From the NCBI RefSeq assembly GCF_900090225.1, contig NZ_FMHY01000002.1, forward strand, positions 5,208,001-5,272,000: a DNA stretch of 64,000 bases, given 5' to 3'. This document shows, piece after piece, positions 17,148 to 26,159 of the stretch. The stretch comes from Micromonospora eburnea. GTDB taxonomy: Bacteria > Actinomycetota > Actinomycetes > Mycobacteriales > Micromonosporaceae. Below the pieces are notes generated by a model. It ran no database searches, was not told where the DNA came from, and saw only the letters and a list, made by a program, of their open reading frames with translations. Each line of letters starts with the position of its first letter. Position 1 is the first letter of the stretch. The position numbers were made by a program, and so were the translations under genes.

Positions 17148-17513
17148 TCAGCTCTGCGTCTTGGCCAGCGGGAACTCCAGCGAGCCGGCCGGGCAGAGGA
17201 AGGTCAGCACGTCCACCCGGTAGAGCCCGGCCTGCACCGCCGGGTCGGCCTCCATGACGCCGCGTACGTCGTCGACCGAGCCGGTGCGGGCCAGGCCGAA
17301 GCCGATCGGCGGGTCCGGCTGCCGGGCCGGGCCGTCCACCGAGCCGGCGACCAGGATGACGCCGCGGCGTTGCAGCGCCCGCATGTGCTGGGTGTGCTCG
17401 GCCTGCAACCGCTGCACCGTCTCCTCCGGCAGGGCCCGGCCCGACGGCCCCGGGTAGAGCACGATGCACTCGTACGTGTCGAGCGCGAAGTCGACCTGCG
17501 GCATTCCGGCCAT
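17148..17513 (-). CDS. YciI family protein
   Basis: A 121-residue dimeric alpha/beta-barrel (YCII) protein of unknown activity. It shows the expected open strands and the acidic C-terminal half (VDDVRGVMEADPAVQAGLYRVDVLTF). The ATG at 17513 has GGAGG six bases upstream. It is divergent from the GMC oxidoreductase gene. YciI homologues have been proposed to handle small chlorinated or aldehyde compounds, but no specific role is supported here. Confidence 0.75.
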   Translation of the reverse strand: MAGMPQVDFALDTYECIVLYPGPSGRALPEETVQRLQAEHTQHMRALQRRGVILVAGSVDGPARQPDPPIGFGLARTGSVDDVRGVMEADPAVQAGLYRVDVLTFLCPAGSLEFPLAKTQS

Positions 17514-17765
17514 GTCGCACCTCCAGACGTACGCCCCGACTCAGCCTCGCACGGCGCGGACCGCCGTCGCGGTCGCTCGCCCCAACTGCCCGCGCCGGCG
17601 CCGGGTTGCCGCCCGGCCGCGCCCTTCGTCCTGTCGTACCCGCCGCCCGTGCACGCCGACATCGGCACGAACTGCCAGACGGAACGTCACCCTCGACACT
17701 TTCCGTTACATGATCGATTCGCTAACGTGTGAGGGATTTTCGCGCATGGGACAGTGGGGTCCGAG

Positions 17766-19370
17766 GTGGACGAATTCGACTACGTCATCGTCGGTGCGGG
17801 CGCGGCCGGGTGCGTGCTGGCCAACCGGCTCAGCGAGGACCCGGGCACCCGGGTGCTGCTGGTCGAGGCGGGCGGCTGGGACCGCAGCCCCTTCGTCCGC
17901 ATACCCAAGGGCTTCTCCTACCTGATGGACGACCGGCGTACCGCCTGGCACTATCCGGCGACGACCGGGCCGGGGCGGGACGAGACGTGGCAGCGCGGGC
18001 GGATGATCGGCGGCTCGACCTCGATCAACGGCATGATCTACAGCCGGGGCGCCCAGCCGGACTACGACGCGCTGGAACGCCTCGGCAACCCTGGCTGGGG
18101 CTGGTCGACCATGCTGCCGATCTTCAAACGGCTGGAGGACAACCCGCTGGGCGCCTCGGAGGTCCGAGGCGTCGGCGGCCCGCTGCGGCTCTCCACCACC
18201 ACCGGCACCGACGAACTCTGCGAGGAGATGATCGAGGCCGGGGCGAAGCTGGGCTGGCGCCGGGTCGACGACCTCAACGCCGACGACGACGAGCGGATCG
18301 GCTACGCCATGGCCACCATCCGCGACGGGAGCCGGGTCAGCGCCGCCCACGCCTTCCTGCATCCGGTACGCGACCGGCCGAACCTGACCGTCGCGGTCGA
18401 CACCGTCGTGCTGCGGGTGCTGATCCGCGACGGCCGCGCGGTCGGGGTACGCGCCGAGCACCGGGGGCGGCCGGTCGACCACCTGGCCTCCGCCGAGGTG
18501 ATCCTCGCCGCGGGCGCCCTCGCCACCCCGCAACTGCTGCAGGTCTCCGGCATCGGGCCGGCCGACACGCTGCGTTCCGCCGGGGTGGAGGTGCTGCTCG
18601 ACCGGCCCCGGGTGGGCGCCGGCCTGCGGGAACACCGCTCGATGGCCCTGCAGTACCGGCTGGCCGGGCCGGGCGGCTACAACGCGCAGCTCGCCGGCCC
18701 GCTCGGGCAGGCCCGCGCCGCGCTCCGCTACCTGTTCACCCGGCGCGGCCCGCTCGCCCTGCCCGTGCTCGACGTGGCGGCCCACATCAAGTCCCGCCCC
18801 GACCTGGACCGCCCGGACGCCCACCTGCTGATGGCCCCGTTCTCGGCGGCGCCGCCCCGGCCCGGGCGGGCGTTGGAGCTGGAACGGGAGCCGGGCCTGA
18901 TGTGCCTGGGCACGGTGACCCGCCCGGACAGCGAGGGAACCCTCGCCATCAGCGGGCCGGACCCGCGCACCCCGCCCGCGATCGTGGCGAACTATCTCGA
19001 CTCCCCGCACGACCGCACCGTCGCGGTGGACACCTTCCGGCGGATGCGGGAACTCTTCGCCACCGCGCCGATCGCCGACCGGCTCGCGGCCGAGGTGCTG
19101 CCCGGACCGGCGACGCGGACCGACGAGGAGATCGTCGAGGCGGCCCTGGCGCACGGCTACTGCGGCTACCACGCCATCGGCACCTGCGCCATGGGCCCGG
19201 ACGACGAGCACGTCGTCGACCCGCGGCTGCGGGTACGCGGAGTGGCCGGACTCCGCGTGGTCGACGCGTCGGTGCTGCCGCTGATGGTCGCCGGCTGGAT
19301 CAGCGCGCCGGTGACCGCGCTGGCCTGGCGGGCCGCCGACCTGATTCTCGGCCACGGCACCCGGGACTGA
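17766..19370 (+). CDS. GMC family FAD-dependent oxidoreductase
   Basis: This roughly 534-residue flavoprotein belongs to the glucose-methanol-choline family. It has the N-terminal dinucleotide motif VIVGAGAAGCVLANRLSED, the GMC signature GGSTSINGMIYSRG, and the substrate-pocket half with PQLLQVSGIGP. The C-terminal GYCGYHAIGTCAMG supplies the catalytic His of the family. It resembles choline/alcohol dehydrogenases, but the substrate cannot be named. GTG at 17766 (MDEFDYVIVG) is preferred; GTG at 17754 is also in frame. Confidence 0.9.
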   Translation: MDEFDYVIVGAGAAGCVLANRLSEDPGTRVLLVEAGGWDRSPFVRIPKGFSYLMDDRRTAWHYPATTGPGRDETWQRGRMIGGSTSINGMIYSRGAQPDYDALERLGNPGWGWSTMLPIFKRLEDNPLGASEVRGVGGPLRLSTTTGTDELCEEMIEAGAKLGWRRVDDLNADDDERIGYAMATIRDGSRVSAAHAFLHPVRDRPNLTVAVDTVVLRVLIRDGRAVGVRAEHRGRPVDHLASAEVILAAGALATPQLLQVSGIGPADTLRSAGVEVLLDRPRVGAGLREHRSMALQYRLAGPGGYNAQLAGPLGQARAALRYLFTRRGPLALPVLDVAAHIKSRPDLDRPDAHLLMAPFSAAPPRPGRALELEREPGLMCLGTVTRPDSEGTLAISGPDPRTPPAIVANYLDSPHDRTVAVDTFRRMRELFATAPIADRLAAEVLPGPATRTDEEIVEAALAHGYCGYHAIGTCAMGPDDEHVVDPRLRVRGVAGLRVVDASVLPLMVAGWISAPVTALAWRAADLILGHGTRD

Positions 19371-19463
19371 CCGACGGGCGGCACGGGGACCTCCGCGGCA
19401 GCGTCGTCCACCGCGCGGACGTGACCGGGCGTCGCCGCGGGGCCGCCCGCCGGCGCGCCCGGA

Positions 19464-20273
19464 TCAGAGGGCGAAGCAGTCGGGCCGGACGGCCGCGTCG
19501 GCGAGCGCCTGCCGGACGACGGTGTACGTCGTACCGTCGAGGACGAGGCCGAGGTGGCCGACGACCCGCAGCGGGCACCACCCCTGGACCAGCACGTTGG
19601 TGGCGCCGTCGGCGAGCACCGCGTTGTCGACCGGCCGGACCAGTTCGTCCTGCCAGGTGCGCACGGTGGTCCAGCGGACCGCGCCGGGGGTCTCGTCGCC
19701 GTCGTTGAGGGCGGCGAGGAAGTCCGAGCCGATCGACATCTGCTGGCAGGCGACGACGCCGGCGCAACTGCCCAGCCCGACGAAGTTCATGATGTTGGCG
19801 ACGTAGGTGCCCTGCTGCGGGGTACCCAGGCTGACGTAGTGGGCCACCCGGTCGGCGCCGCCCAGGAACTTGACGTACCAGCGGGAGACCAGGCCGCCCT
19901 CGGAGTGGGTGACCAGGTCCACCTTGGTCGCGCCGGTGGCGGCGCGCACCTGGTCCACGTAGGACGACAGGGCGCGGGCGGAGTCGCGGATGTCGCCGAC
20001 GCCGAGCCCGGGGAGTTGGTAGATCCACACCCGGTAGCCGTCGGCCCGCAGCCGGGCGGCGATCGGCTCGTAGGCGATGGAGATGCCGATCAACCCGCCG
20101 ACGACGATGACCGGGTTGGCCGAGGCCGCCGCCGCGATGGCGCGTTCGGCGGCGACGGAATCGGTCGGCGTGGCGGCGGTGGCCCCGGTCGGGGTGGCGG
20201 CCTGGGCGGCGGTGGCGGGGACGAGCAGGGCGGCGACGACGGCGGTCAGGGTGATGATCTTTCGGAGCAGCAT
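19464..20273 (-). CDS. Secreted alpha/beta-hydrolase (lipase/esterase, class 2 type)
   Basis: This 269-residue exported hydrolase has a clear signal peptide (MLLRKIITLTAVVAALLV, cleavage near AQAA). The nucleophile elbow is VDLVTHSEGGLVSRWYV, with Ser in HSEGG, and the oxyanion region is NPVIVVGGLIGISIAYEP. Four cysteines in the mature part could form disulfides. It resembles actinomycete lipases of the LipA/Lipase_2 group that act on triglycerides or esters outside the cell. The ATG at 20273 has GGAGG seven bases upstream. It sits alone. Confidence 0.87.
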   Translation of the reverse strand: MLLRKIITLTAVVAALLVPATAAQAATPTGATAATPTDSVAAERAIAAAASANPVIVVGGLIGISIAYEPIAARLRADGYRVWIYQLPGLGVGDIRDSARALSSYVDQVRAATGATKVDLVTHSEGGLVSRWYVKFLGGADRVAHYVSLGTPQQGTYVANIMNFVGLGSCAGVVACQQMSIGSDFLAALNDGDETPGAVRWTTVRTWQDELVRPVDNAVLADGATNVLVQGWCPLRVVGHLGLVLDGTTYTVVRQALADAAVRPDCFAL

Positions 20274-20383
20274 GGCTGCACCTCCGGTGGGGAGGCACCC
20301 GGGAAGCCGGGAGGCACGGGCGGGGGATCCGATCGATCGTGGGAACGATGATGGGGCTTGCAATGTACGGCCGTCAATTGAAA

Positions 20384-20399
20384 GTTACGCTTTAGTAAC
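20384..20399. promoter_or_regulatory. Inverted repeat upstream of the secreted lipase
   Basis: GTTAC-6 bases-GTAAC lies about 110 bases upstream of the lipase start, next to a TTGACG hexamer on the minus strand. The spacing and AT-rich setting suggest an operator for a TetR- or GntR-type repressor. The regulator is not identifiable. Confidence 0.4.
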
Positions 20400-20522
20400 A
20401 AGAAGTCGCAGTGGAGGCACGTTCCGGCATTCCGGGCGAAGGTGGGCCACGGACCGCCCGCGGATCGCGGCCGGTACGCCGCCGTCGCGGCCGCCGGATT
20501 CAGCGATGTCGCTCGTCGGTGC

Positions 20523-20786
20523 TCAGTTTCCCAACGCCTGGACCCTGGCGATCGTCTCCTGGACGTGTTGCCTGGCGGGCGCGCCGCCCTGGGCGGCCTG
20601 GGCCAACGCCTGCCGGTAGGCGTCGATCACGCCGATCAACGGTCCGGCCGCCGCACCCTCCAGCGCGCCCGCCACCAGCGCCCGCGCCTCGGCGGCGTCC
20701 TGCGCCGCGGCGGCCGACTTGGCCTTCGCCTCGTCCAGCTTCTGCGCCGCCGCCGCCAGCCGGGCGATGATCTGCGCCGCGCTCAC
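20523..20786 (-). CDS. Small alanine-rich helical protein (DUF6244-like)
   Basis: The 87-residue protein is almost entirely helical in composition: heptad-like Ala/Leu/Lys/Gln repeats (LAAAAQKLDEAKAKSAAAAQ) and a conserved tail HVQETIARVQALGN. There is no signal peptide or membrane segment. It resembles small Micromonosporaceae proteins classed as DUF6244, and in size and helicity recalls WXG100-type partners of FtsK-like ATPases, though no WXG motif is present. Its GTG start is coupled to a 14-codon repeat-derived leader. It lies downstream of a membrane protein and an FtsK-like ATPase in the same direction, so the three may work together. Confidence 0.7.
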   Translation of the reverse strand: MSAAQIIARLAAAAQKLDEAKAKSAAAAQDAAEARALVAGALEGAAAGPLIGVIDAYRQALAQAAQGGAPARQHVQETIARVQALGN

Positions 20787-20827
20787 GCCACCGCCTCACT
20801 ACTGAACCCGATGGTCGGCTCGCTCAC
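20783..20827 (-). repeat. Family A repeat forming a 14-aa leader ORF
   Basis: The mini-ORF encodes VSEPTIGFSSEAVA. It has its own ribosome site (GGAGG) and ends in a GTGA overlap with the next gene's start. Compared with the trpB-trpA copies it lacks an internal block of 10 codons, removed in frame. Translation of the small helical protein probably depends on this leader. Confidence 0.7.
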
Positions 20828-20979
20828 ATGCCCTCCCCGACGTCGCCCGCCTCACTCGGCCCGCGCCACCACGGGCACAGAGGAGCCTACGAGACCGCGC
20901 GCACCCCCGCGAGCATGCGATCACCGGCAGTCCGGCCGCTCCCGGGAAGCAGGCGGGACCCCTTGGGGACGGAACCGGT

Positions 20980-21759
20980 TCAGGCGAGGCGGGCGGCCAC
21001 CAGGACGGCACAGTAGAGCGACGGGGACAGCAGCGCGCAGATGACGAAGCCGAGCGGGACGTACCGCGACGACGGCGGGCCCGCGTCCATCACCGGCCGG
21101 CCCCAGCGGCCCAGGATCAGGTGACCGGCGAGGAACGACAACAGCGGAATCCCGGTGCAGCTCACCGCGAGCACCAGGCCGAGGCCGACCGCCTGGCTCG
21201 CCGGAGACAGCGCCGCAGCGGCCATCAGCACCGAACCGGCCAGCGCGCAGGCCGCGTAGACCGCGACGGCCCGGGCCGCCGCCGACCAGGTGGGCAGCAG
21301 CGTGGGCCGGTGCGCGATCGACTCGGCCTGCTGCCCGTACCGGTCGGCCTCGTCGGCGAGCTGTCGGGCCGCGGCCAGCTCCGCCACCGGGTCCGGCTCC
21401 GGCGTTCGCGGCGCGGGCACCGTCCCTTCCGGATACGCCCCGACCTCCGGCCGCCCCGGCGCGGCGGCTGCGCCGCCGGTCGCCCCCGCCCCGGCTCCGG
21501 ACGGCGGCACGGCGCTCGGGGACGCCAGGGCGGCCACGGCCGGCGTACCCTCCGGGACCGCCAACGGACCGGCGGCGCCGATGGCCCGGCCGAGCTGATC
21601 GAGGCGCTGCCCCTGGGCGGTGAGCCGCTGGCCGAGCTGGTCGGCGGCGGCGTGCAGGCCGCGGCGGCGTTCCGCCTCGGCGGCAACGGCCCGCTCCCCG
21701 CCGCGCTGGCGGACGGACAGCTCCCGCACCAGGGCCGCGTACTCCTCGAATCCGGTCAC
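20980..21759 (-). CDS. Membrane protein with coiled-coil N-terminus, partner of FtsK-like ATPase
   Basis: The 259-residue protein is of unknown function. Residues 1-65 are charged and likely coiled-coil (YAALVRELSVRQRGGERAVAAE onward). A Pro/Ala/Gly linker follows, then a second helix (PVAELAAARQLADEADRY). Three hydrophobic segments end the chain, at roughly residues 162-182, 190-215 and 235-258. The GTG start (21757-21759) overlaps the ATPase gene's TGA, so both are made from one coupled mRNA. The topology suggests a membrane anchor or channel for the ATPase. Confidence 0.75.
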   Translation of the reverse strand: MTGFEEYAALVRELSVRQRGGERAVAAEAERRRGLHAAADQLGQRLTAQGQRLDQLGRAIGAAGPLAVPEGTPAVAALASPSAVPPSGAGAGATGGAAAAPGRPEVGAYPEGTVPAPRTPEPDPVAELAAARQLADEADRYGQQAESIAHRPTLLPTWSAAARAVAVYAACALAGSVLMAAAALSPASQAVGLGLVLAVSCTGIPLLSFLAGHLILGRWGRPVMDAGPPSSRYVPLGFVICALLSPSLYCAVLVAARLA

Positions 21760-24284
21760 CACTCGTCTCCGTCGCCGACGAAGGGCACGATCAGGTCGGT
21801 CCGCTGGTCGTGCCGGTCCACCAGCAGGGCCCGCCCGTCGCGCGGGGTGTAGGTGAGGTCGTGCACGCCGAGGTGCAGGCCGAGGTCGGCGCCGGGCACG
21901 TTCAACGCGACCAGGCAGGCCACGTCGTCGCGGTTCTGCGTACCGCCGAGGTCCTCGCCGAGCCGGCGTAGGCCACGCCACCAGCCGAGCAGGTGCACCC
22001 CGTGTGCCGGCCCCTCGCGCAGCACGACCCGCAGGTCGTCGTGGCCCGAACGGAAGGTGTCCGGGTCGGTGGCGGCGAGCGCGCCCGAGGCGGCGTCCAC
22101 CCCGAACACCACGAGATAGGTCCGGCCGTCGGTCGAGGCGGGGTCGGCGGCCAGCTCGGCGAGCTGGGCGCGCAGGGCCGGGACATCGAGCCGGCGCACC
22201 GGGTGCCCGGCCGCGGCCAGGGTCATCGCCAGGTCGTCGGCGAGGCCGGTGGTGCCCGACGCCAGCGGGGCGAGCAGGAAGCGCACCGTGCCACGGGCGT
22301 GCTGCCGGGCCAGGCTGAGGGCGGCCGAGCGCAGCACGTCCGCCCCGGCCGCGGCGGTGCCGACCACCGCCAGGTGCCGGCCGGGTACGGGGTCGAGGCG
22401 GATCGCCGCGCTGCTGCCGGTCACGTCGACGGTCCGACCGAGCAGGGCGAGCGGCGCATCGGCGCCGGGTCGCAACCCGGCCCAGCCGGGGTCGTCGGCC
22501 AGCCGAGGCGTCTCGTATCCCCGGAAGACGACGGGGGGCGGCGAGCCCGCCGGCCGGGCCTGGAACAGCTCGTGCCGCAGCGCGGCCAGCTCGGCGCGGG
22601 CGCCGTGCGCGTCCGGGAAGCGGACTTCGGTGTTCGCGCCGGCCGCGCCGCCGGCGGGGTTGACCACGGCCGTCCCCACCGCCAGCGCCCTCGCGGCGTC
22701 GTTGACCGGGTCGAGCACGCCGCCCCCGCCGGGCAGCGCGATCCGCAGCGGGAACTGGCCGAAGATGGTCTCGGCCCGGCCGTAGAGGGCCTCGATCCCG
22801 GTGGTGCTCTGACTGGCCAGCACCAGGTGCAGACCGTACGAGCGGCCCTTGCGGGCCAGTTCCTCCAGCAGGTCGACGGCCTGCCGGGCGAGGGCGTCGT
22901 TGCCGGCGAAGAGGACGTGGAACTCGTCGACCACGGTGACGATCCGGGGCGGCCGGGCGTTCGGCGGCAGGTCGGCGAGCTTGGTGACGCCGTGCCGCTT
23001 GAGCAGGCCGGCCCGGCGGGTCAGCTCGGCGCGCAGCTCGCGCAGCACGGCGACGCCGTACTCCCGGTCGGACTCGATGCCGACCGCGCGGGCATGTGGC
23101 AGCCAGGACGGGTCGCGCTCGGTGGGGACGAACTCGGTGAAGCTGACCCCCTCCTTGAAGTCGAGCAGATAGAGCTGGAGTTCGGCCGGCGAGTAGCGGG
23201 CGGCCAGCCCGTAGAGCACGTCGAGCAGGAACACCGTCTTGCCGGCGCCGGTCCGCCCGCCGACCAGCCAGTGCGGGGTGGCGTCGTCGAAGGCGACGGT
23301 GACCGGCTCCCGCCCGACGGCTCCGGACGCCCGGCCCAGCACGGTCCGTAACCCGTCTCCGGACGACTCGGCCCAGCGCCGTGCCGGGAGCAGGTCGGTG
23401 AAGGTGATCGCGGCGGCCCGCCGGGTGGCCGCGCCGAGCTGCCGGGCCAGTCCGGAAACGGTGGCGTGCGACGGGTCGCCGTCGAGCACGACCGGGGCGG
23501 CCAGACCGGTGCCGTCGACGCTGAACGGCTGCCCGGGCGGATCACCGACCAGCGCGTACCGGTCGTTCAGCCGGAGGTGGGTGGTGGCGCCGAGCGGCGG
23601 TGACGGGTCGCCCGGGCCGGCGGCCGGGTAGCCGGCGAACAGGACGCAGACCGCCGCGGCGGGACCGGCGTGGGTGAGCGCGGCGAGCCGGGCCAGCTCC
23701 CGGGGCGGCGGGGCGGACGCGGCGACGAGCAGCAGCAGCTCCTGGTCGTCGCGGGCCGCCTGCTGAGCGGTCCGGGCGTGCCGTTCCGCGTCGTCGAGCA
23801 GCGCGGTGATCTCGGCGGCGGTGGTGGCGGCCGGGGCGAGCACGCCGGCGTCATGCAGCGGGCGCAGCGGCAGGAACGCGGCGCCGAACGCGGTTGGGTC
23901 GAGGCCGGCGACCCGCACCGTGCCGGCCGGTGCCGCGGCGAGCAGCCGTACCACCACCGCCCGCAGCAGCTCGCCGACCCGGGGGTCGCGGGCGTCGGTA
24001 TCGACCGCCAGATGGTTGCCACCGGCCAGCGGCACCAGCACCGGGAAGCCGCCGTCCAGGGTGGTCGCCTCGCCGAGACGCACCGGGACGGGCGTGGTGA
24101 CGGGCCGGGCCGGGCCGGGCGCGGCCAGCTCGACGCCGAGCCGGGCCAGCCGGGCGACCAGCTCGGGGCTACCGGGGGCCACCGGTCCGGCGGCGGCGAG
24201 CGCGCGCCGCACCGCCTGCCACCGGCGTACGGCCTGCCGATGGCAGGCGACCGCCTGCCCGTACACGGTCGCGAGCCTGCCCAC
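21756..24284 (-). CDS. FtsK/SpoIIIE-like ATPase, EccC-like layout
   Basis: The 842-residue protein has no membrane helices. Its central FtsK-type domain has Walker A GGRTGAGKT (342-350), LYLLDFKEG (371-379), Walker B IVTVVDEF (448-455) and HLVLASQS (486-493). The C-terminal third looks like a second, degenerate ATPase: HLAVVGTAAAGADVL stands where a P-loop would be. One active and one decayed ATPase domain recalls EccC of type VII secretion. It lacks the gamma DNA-reading domain of FtsK, so DNA segregation is unlikely to be its only role. It heads a cassette with a coiled-coil membrane protein and a small helical protein. What it moves is unknown. Confidence 0.85.
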   Translation of the reverse strand: MGRLATVYGQAVACHRQAVRRWQAVRRALAAAGPVAPGSPELVARLARLGVELAAPGPARPVTTPVPVRLGEATTLDGGFPVLVPLAGGNHLAVDTDARDPRVGELLRAVVVRLLAAAPAGTVRVAGLDPTAFGAAFLPLRPLHDAGVLAPAATTAAEITALLDDAERHARTAQQAARDDQELLLLVAASAPPPRELARLAALTHAGPAAAVCVLFAGYPAAGPGDPSPPLGATTHLRLNDRYALVGDPPGQPFSVDGTGLAAPVVLDGDPSHATVSGLARQLGAATRRAAAITFTDLLPARRWAESSGDGLRTVLGRASGAVGREPVTVAFDDATPHWLVGGRTGAGKTVFLLDVLYGLAARYSPAELQLYLLDFKEGVSFTEFVPTERDPSWLPHARAVGIESDREYGVAVLRELRAELTRRAGLLKRHGVTKLADLPPNARPPRIVTVVDEFHVLFAGNDALARQAVDLLEELARKGRSYGLHLVLASQSTTGIEALYGRAETIFGQFPLRIALPGGGGVLDPVNDAARALAVGTAVVNPAGGAAGANTEVRFPDAHGARAELAALRHELFQARPAGSPPPVVFRGYETPRLADDPGWAGLRPGADAPLALLGRTVDVTGSSAAIRLDPVPGRHLAVVGTAAAGADVLRSAALSLARQHARGTVRFLLAPLASGTTGLADDLAMTLAAAGHPVRRLDVPALRAQLAELAADPASTDGRTYLVVFGVDAASGALAATDPDTFRSGHDDLRVVLREGPAHGVHLLGWWRGLRRLGEDLGGTQNRDDVACLVALNVPGADLGLHLGVHDLTYTPRDGRALLVDRHDQRTDLIVPFVGDGDEW

Positions 24285-24425
24285 CGTCCGCCCTCCGACA
24301 CCGGTTTGCGATCAACGGAACCCTAACGGACCCACGCCGCCCCGGCACAGTACGCGGCGGGCGCCCGCACTCCGGAGATCGCGCTCGATCGTGGAAGCAG
24401 TGGCATCCCCCGGCGTGGCGGGCCA

Positions 24426-25949
24426 CTACTTCCCAGGTCGAGCGTGGCCTTGCTGGGCCGGTGGCGCGCCCTCCCAGGCGGGGCGGGCGGGCGGGGCGGC
24501 CGCGAGGCGGCCGGGCCGGGGGCGTAGGCCGGCGAAGCGCGTACCGGGCGGACGCGGTCGCGCCAGGCGGGACGCGAGGACCGGGCCGGGGCCCTCGGCT
24601 ACCGCCGGGTGGGCGGCGCCGGTGGTGGCCGCCGGGCGGACCACGCGGGCGGCGGTGGCCGCGAAGCGGCGTACCGGGCGGCGCACGGCGGGCGCGTTGA
24701 GCACCCGGGTGAGCCGGCCCCGCAGCCGCCGCTCGCGGAGCCGGTCGAGGGCCACCCCGGCCGCGACGGTGGCGACCGAGGTGACCGCGCCGGCCAGCAC
24801 CAGCGTCTGCCGGGGGCCGGTGTGCTCGGCGAGCCAGCCGAGCAGGGGCGCGCCGACGGCGGCGGAGATCGACCCGGTGACCGCCAGGGCGGACAGCACC
24901 CGGCCCCGCATGGCGTAGTCGGTGTCGAGCTGGGCGCGGGTGCCGACCGTGGTGTCGATGATCACGGCCGCCGCCGCGACGGGCAGGATCACCGCGGCGA
25001 AGCTCAGCGTGCCGGGGGCCAGTCCGGCGACGATCTGCAGGAGGCTGGCCAGCAGGCCGGCGCCGACCAGCACCCGGTAGCCGAGCACCCGGCGGCGGGC
25101 CGCGACCAGCGCGCCGAGCACGGTGCCGACCGCGAAGACGGTGGAGAGGAAGCCGTACCCGGACGCGCCACCGCGCAGCGGCCCGTCGCTCATCGCGGCC
25201 ATGGTGACCTGGTAGTTGCGGCCCAGGCTGCCGAGCACGAAGGACAGCGCCAGGGCCACCAGCACCACCGGCTGGCGTAGCAGGTAGCGGAAACCGGCCC
25301 GGATGCTGTGGTCGGCCGATGCCGCGTCGGCCTCCGACGGCTCCGGTCCGCCGGTGTGCCGCTCCCGCTCGCGTACGGCGAACAGGGCCGCGAGGACCGC
25401 GACGAAGCTGGCGGAGTTGATCGCGAAGAGCAGCGCGGGGCCGATGACGGCGACCACCACGGCGCCGACACTCATGCCGAGGATGCGGCCGGCGGAGTTG
25501 GTGAGCGAGCCGAGGGCGAGCGCGTTGCCGAGGCTCTCCCGGTCCACCAGGGTCGAGTACCAGCGCCCCATCACCGGGCCCTCGATCGCCGACACCGCAC
25601 CGGTGGCCAGGGAGATCGCGTAGATCGCCGGCAGGCCGCCGGCGCCGGTGACGGCGACCAGGGCCAGCCCGGCGGCGAGGGCCGCGTGGGCGCCCTGGGC
25701 GACGATCAGCAGCGGCTTGGCGGGCAGCCGGTCGGCCAGCGCGCCGCCCCAGACGCTCAGCACCAGGCTGGGCAGCGCCTGCAGCAGGATGGTGAGCCCC
25801 ATCGAGGTGGCGGATCCGGTCTTCGCCAGGACGTACCAGTTGACGCCGAGGACCTGCATCCAGGTTCCGATGACCGACACGAAGCCGGCGGCGGCCCAGA
25901 TCCGGTAGTTGCGGTGGCGCAGCGCGGCGAACGTGGCGCCGAGGGCCAT
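24426..25949 (-). CDS. MFS transporter (MFS_3 / enterobactin-exporter-like)
   Basis: The 507-residue protein has about 12 hydrophobic segments and the MFS motif A equivalent GGALADRLPAKPLL after helix 2. The start FAALRHRNYRIWAAAGFVSVIG is typical of the MFS_3 group, which includes EntS-like and multidrug exporters. The substrate is unknown. The last 100 residues are a basic, Pro/Ala/Arg-rich cytoplasmic tail not usual for the family. It lies between the ATPase cassette and the glt operon, separated from the latter by a strong terminator. Confidence 0.88.
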   Translation of the reverse strand: MALGATFAALRHRNYRIWAAAGFVSVIGTWMQVLGVNWYVLAKTGSATSMGLTILLQALPSLVLSVWGGALADRLPAKPLLIVAQGAHAALAAGLALVAVTGAGGLPAIYAISLATGAVSAIEGPVMGRWYSTLVDRESLGNALALGSLTNSAGRILGMSVGAVVVAVIGPALLFAINSASFVAVLAALFAVRERERHTGGPEPSEADAASADHSIRAGFRYLLRQPVVLVALALSFVLGSLGRNYQVTMAAMSDGPLRGGASGYGFLSTVFAVGTVLGALVAARRRVLGYRVLVGAGLLASLLQIVAGLAPGTLSFAAVILPVAAAAVIIDTTVGTRAQLDTDYAMRGRVLSALAVTGSISAAVGAPLLGWLAEHTGPRQTLVLAGAVTSVATVAAGVALDRLRERRLRGRLTRVLNAPAVRRPVRRFAATAARVVRPAATTGAAHPAVAEGPGPVLASRLARPRPPGTRFAGLRPRPGRLAAAPPARPAWEGAPPAQQGHARPGK

Positions 25950-26104
25950 GAGGATTTCCCGTCCAGGTGATGGCAGAACGAAAGCCGGACCTCGCGGGTC
26001 CGGCCAGCCGCCAAGTCTGACCGCGGGTAAACCTCATCGCCGCAGTTCGTGAGGCGTTTCACGGGGTGCGTCCGGCATCCGGGCCGCGCCGGGCAGGAAC
26101 CGGA

Positions 26105-26143
26105 CCGCCCTGGTCCGGGCCGGATCGGCCCGGACCAGGGCGG
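26105..26143 (-). terminator. Perfect 18-bp hairpin downstream of gltD
   Basis: Arms 26105-26122 and 26126-26143 pair perfectly (CCGCCCTGGTCCGGGCCG with its complement), leaving a 3-base GAT loop. It starts 17 bases after the gltD stop on the minus strand and should terminate the gltBD transcript. No T tract follows, as is common in high-GC actinobacteria. Confidence 0.85.
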
Positions 26144-26159
26144 CGGTGGTCGCGGGGGG

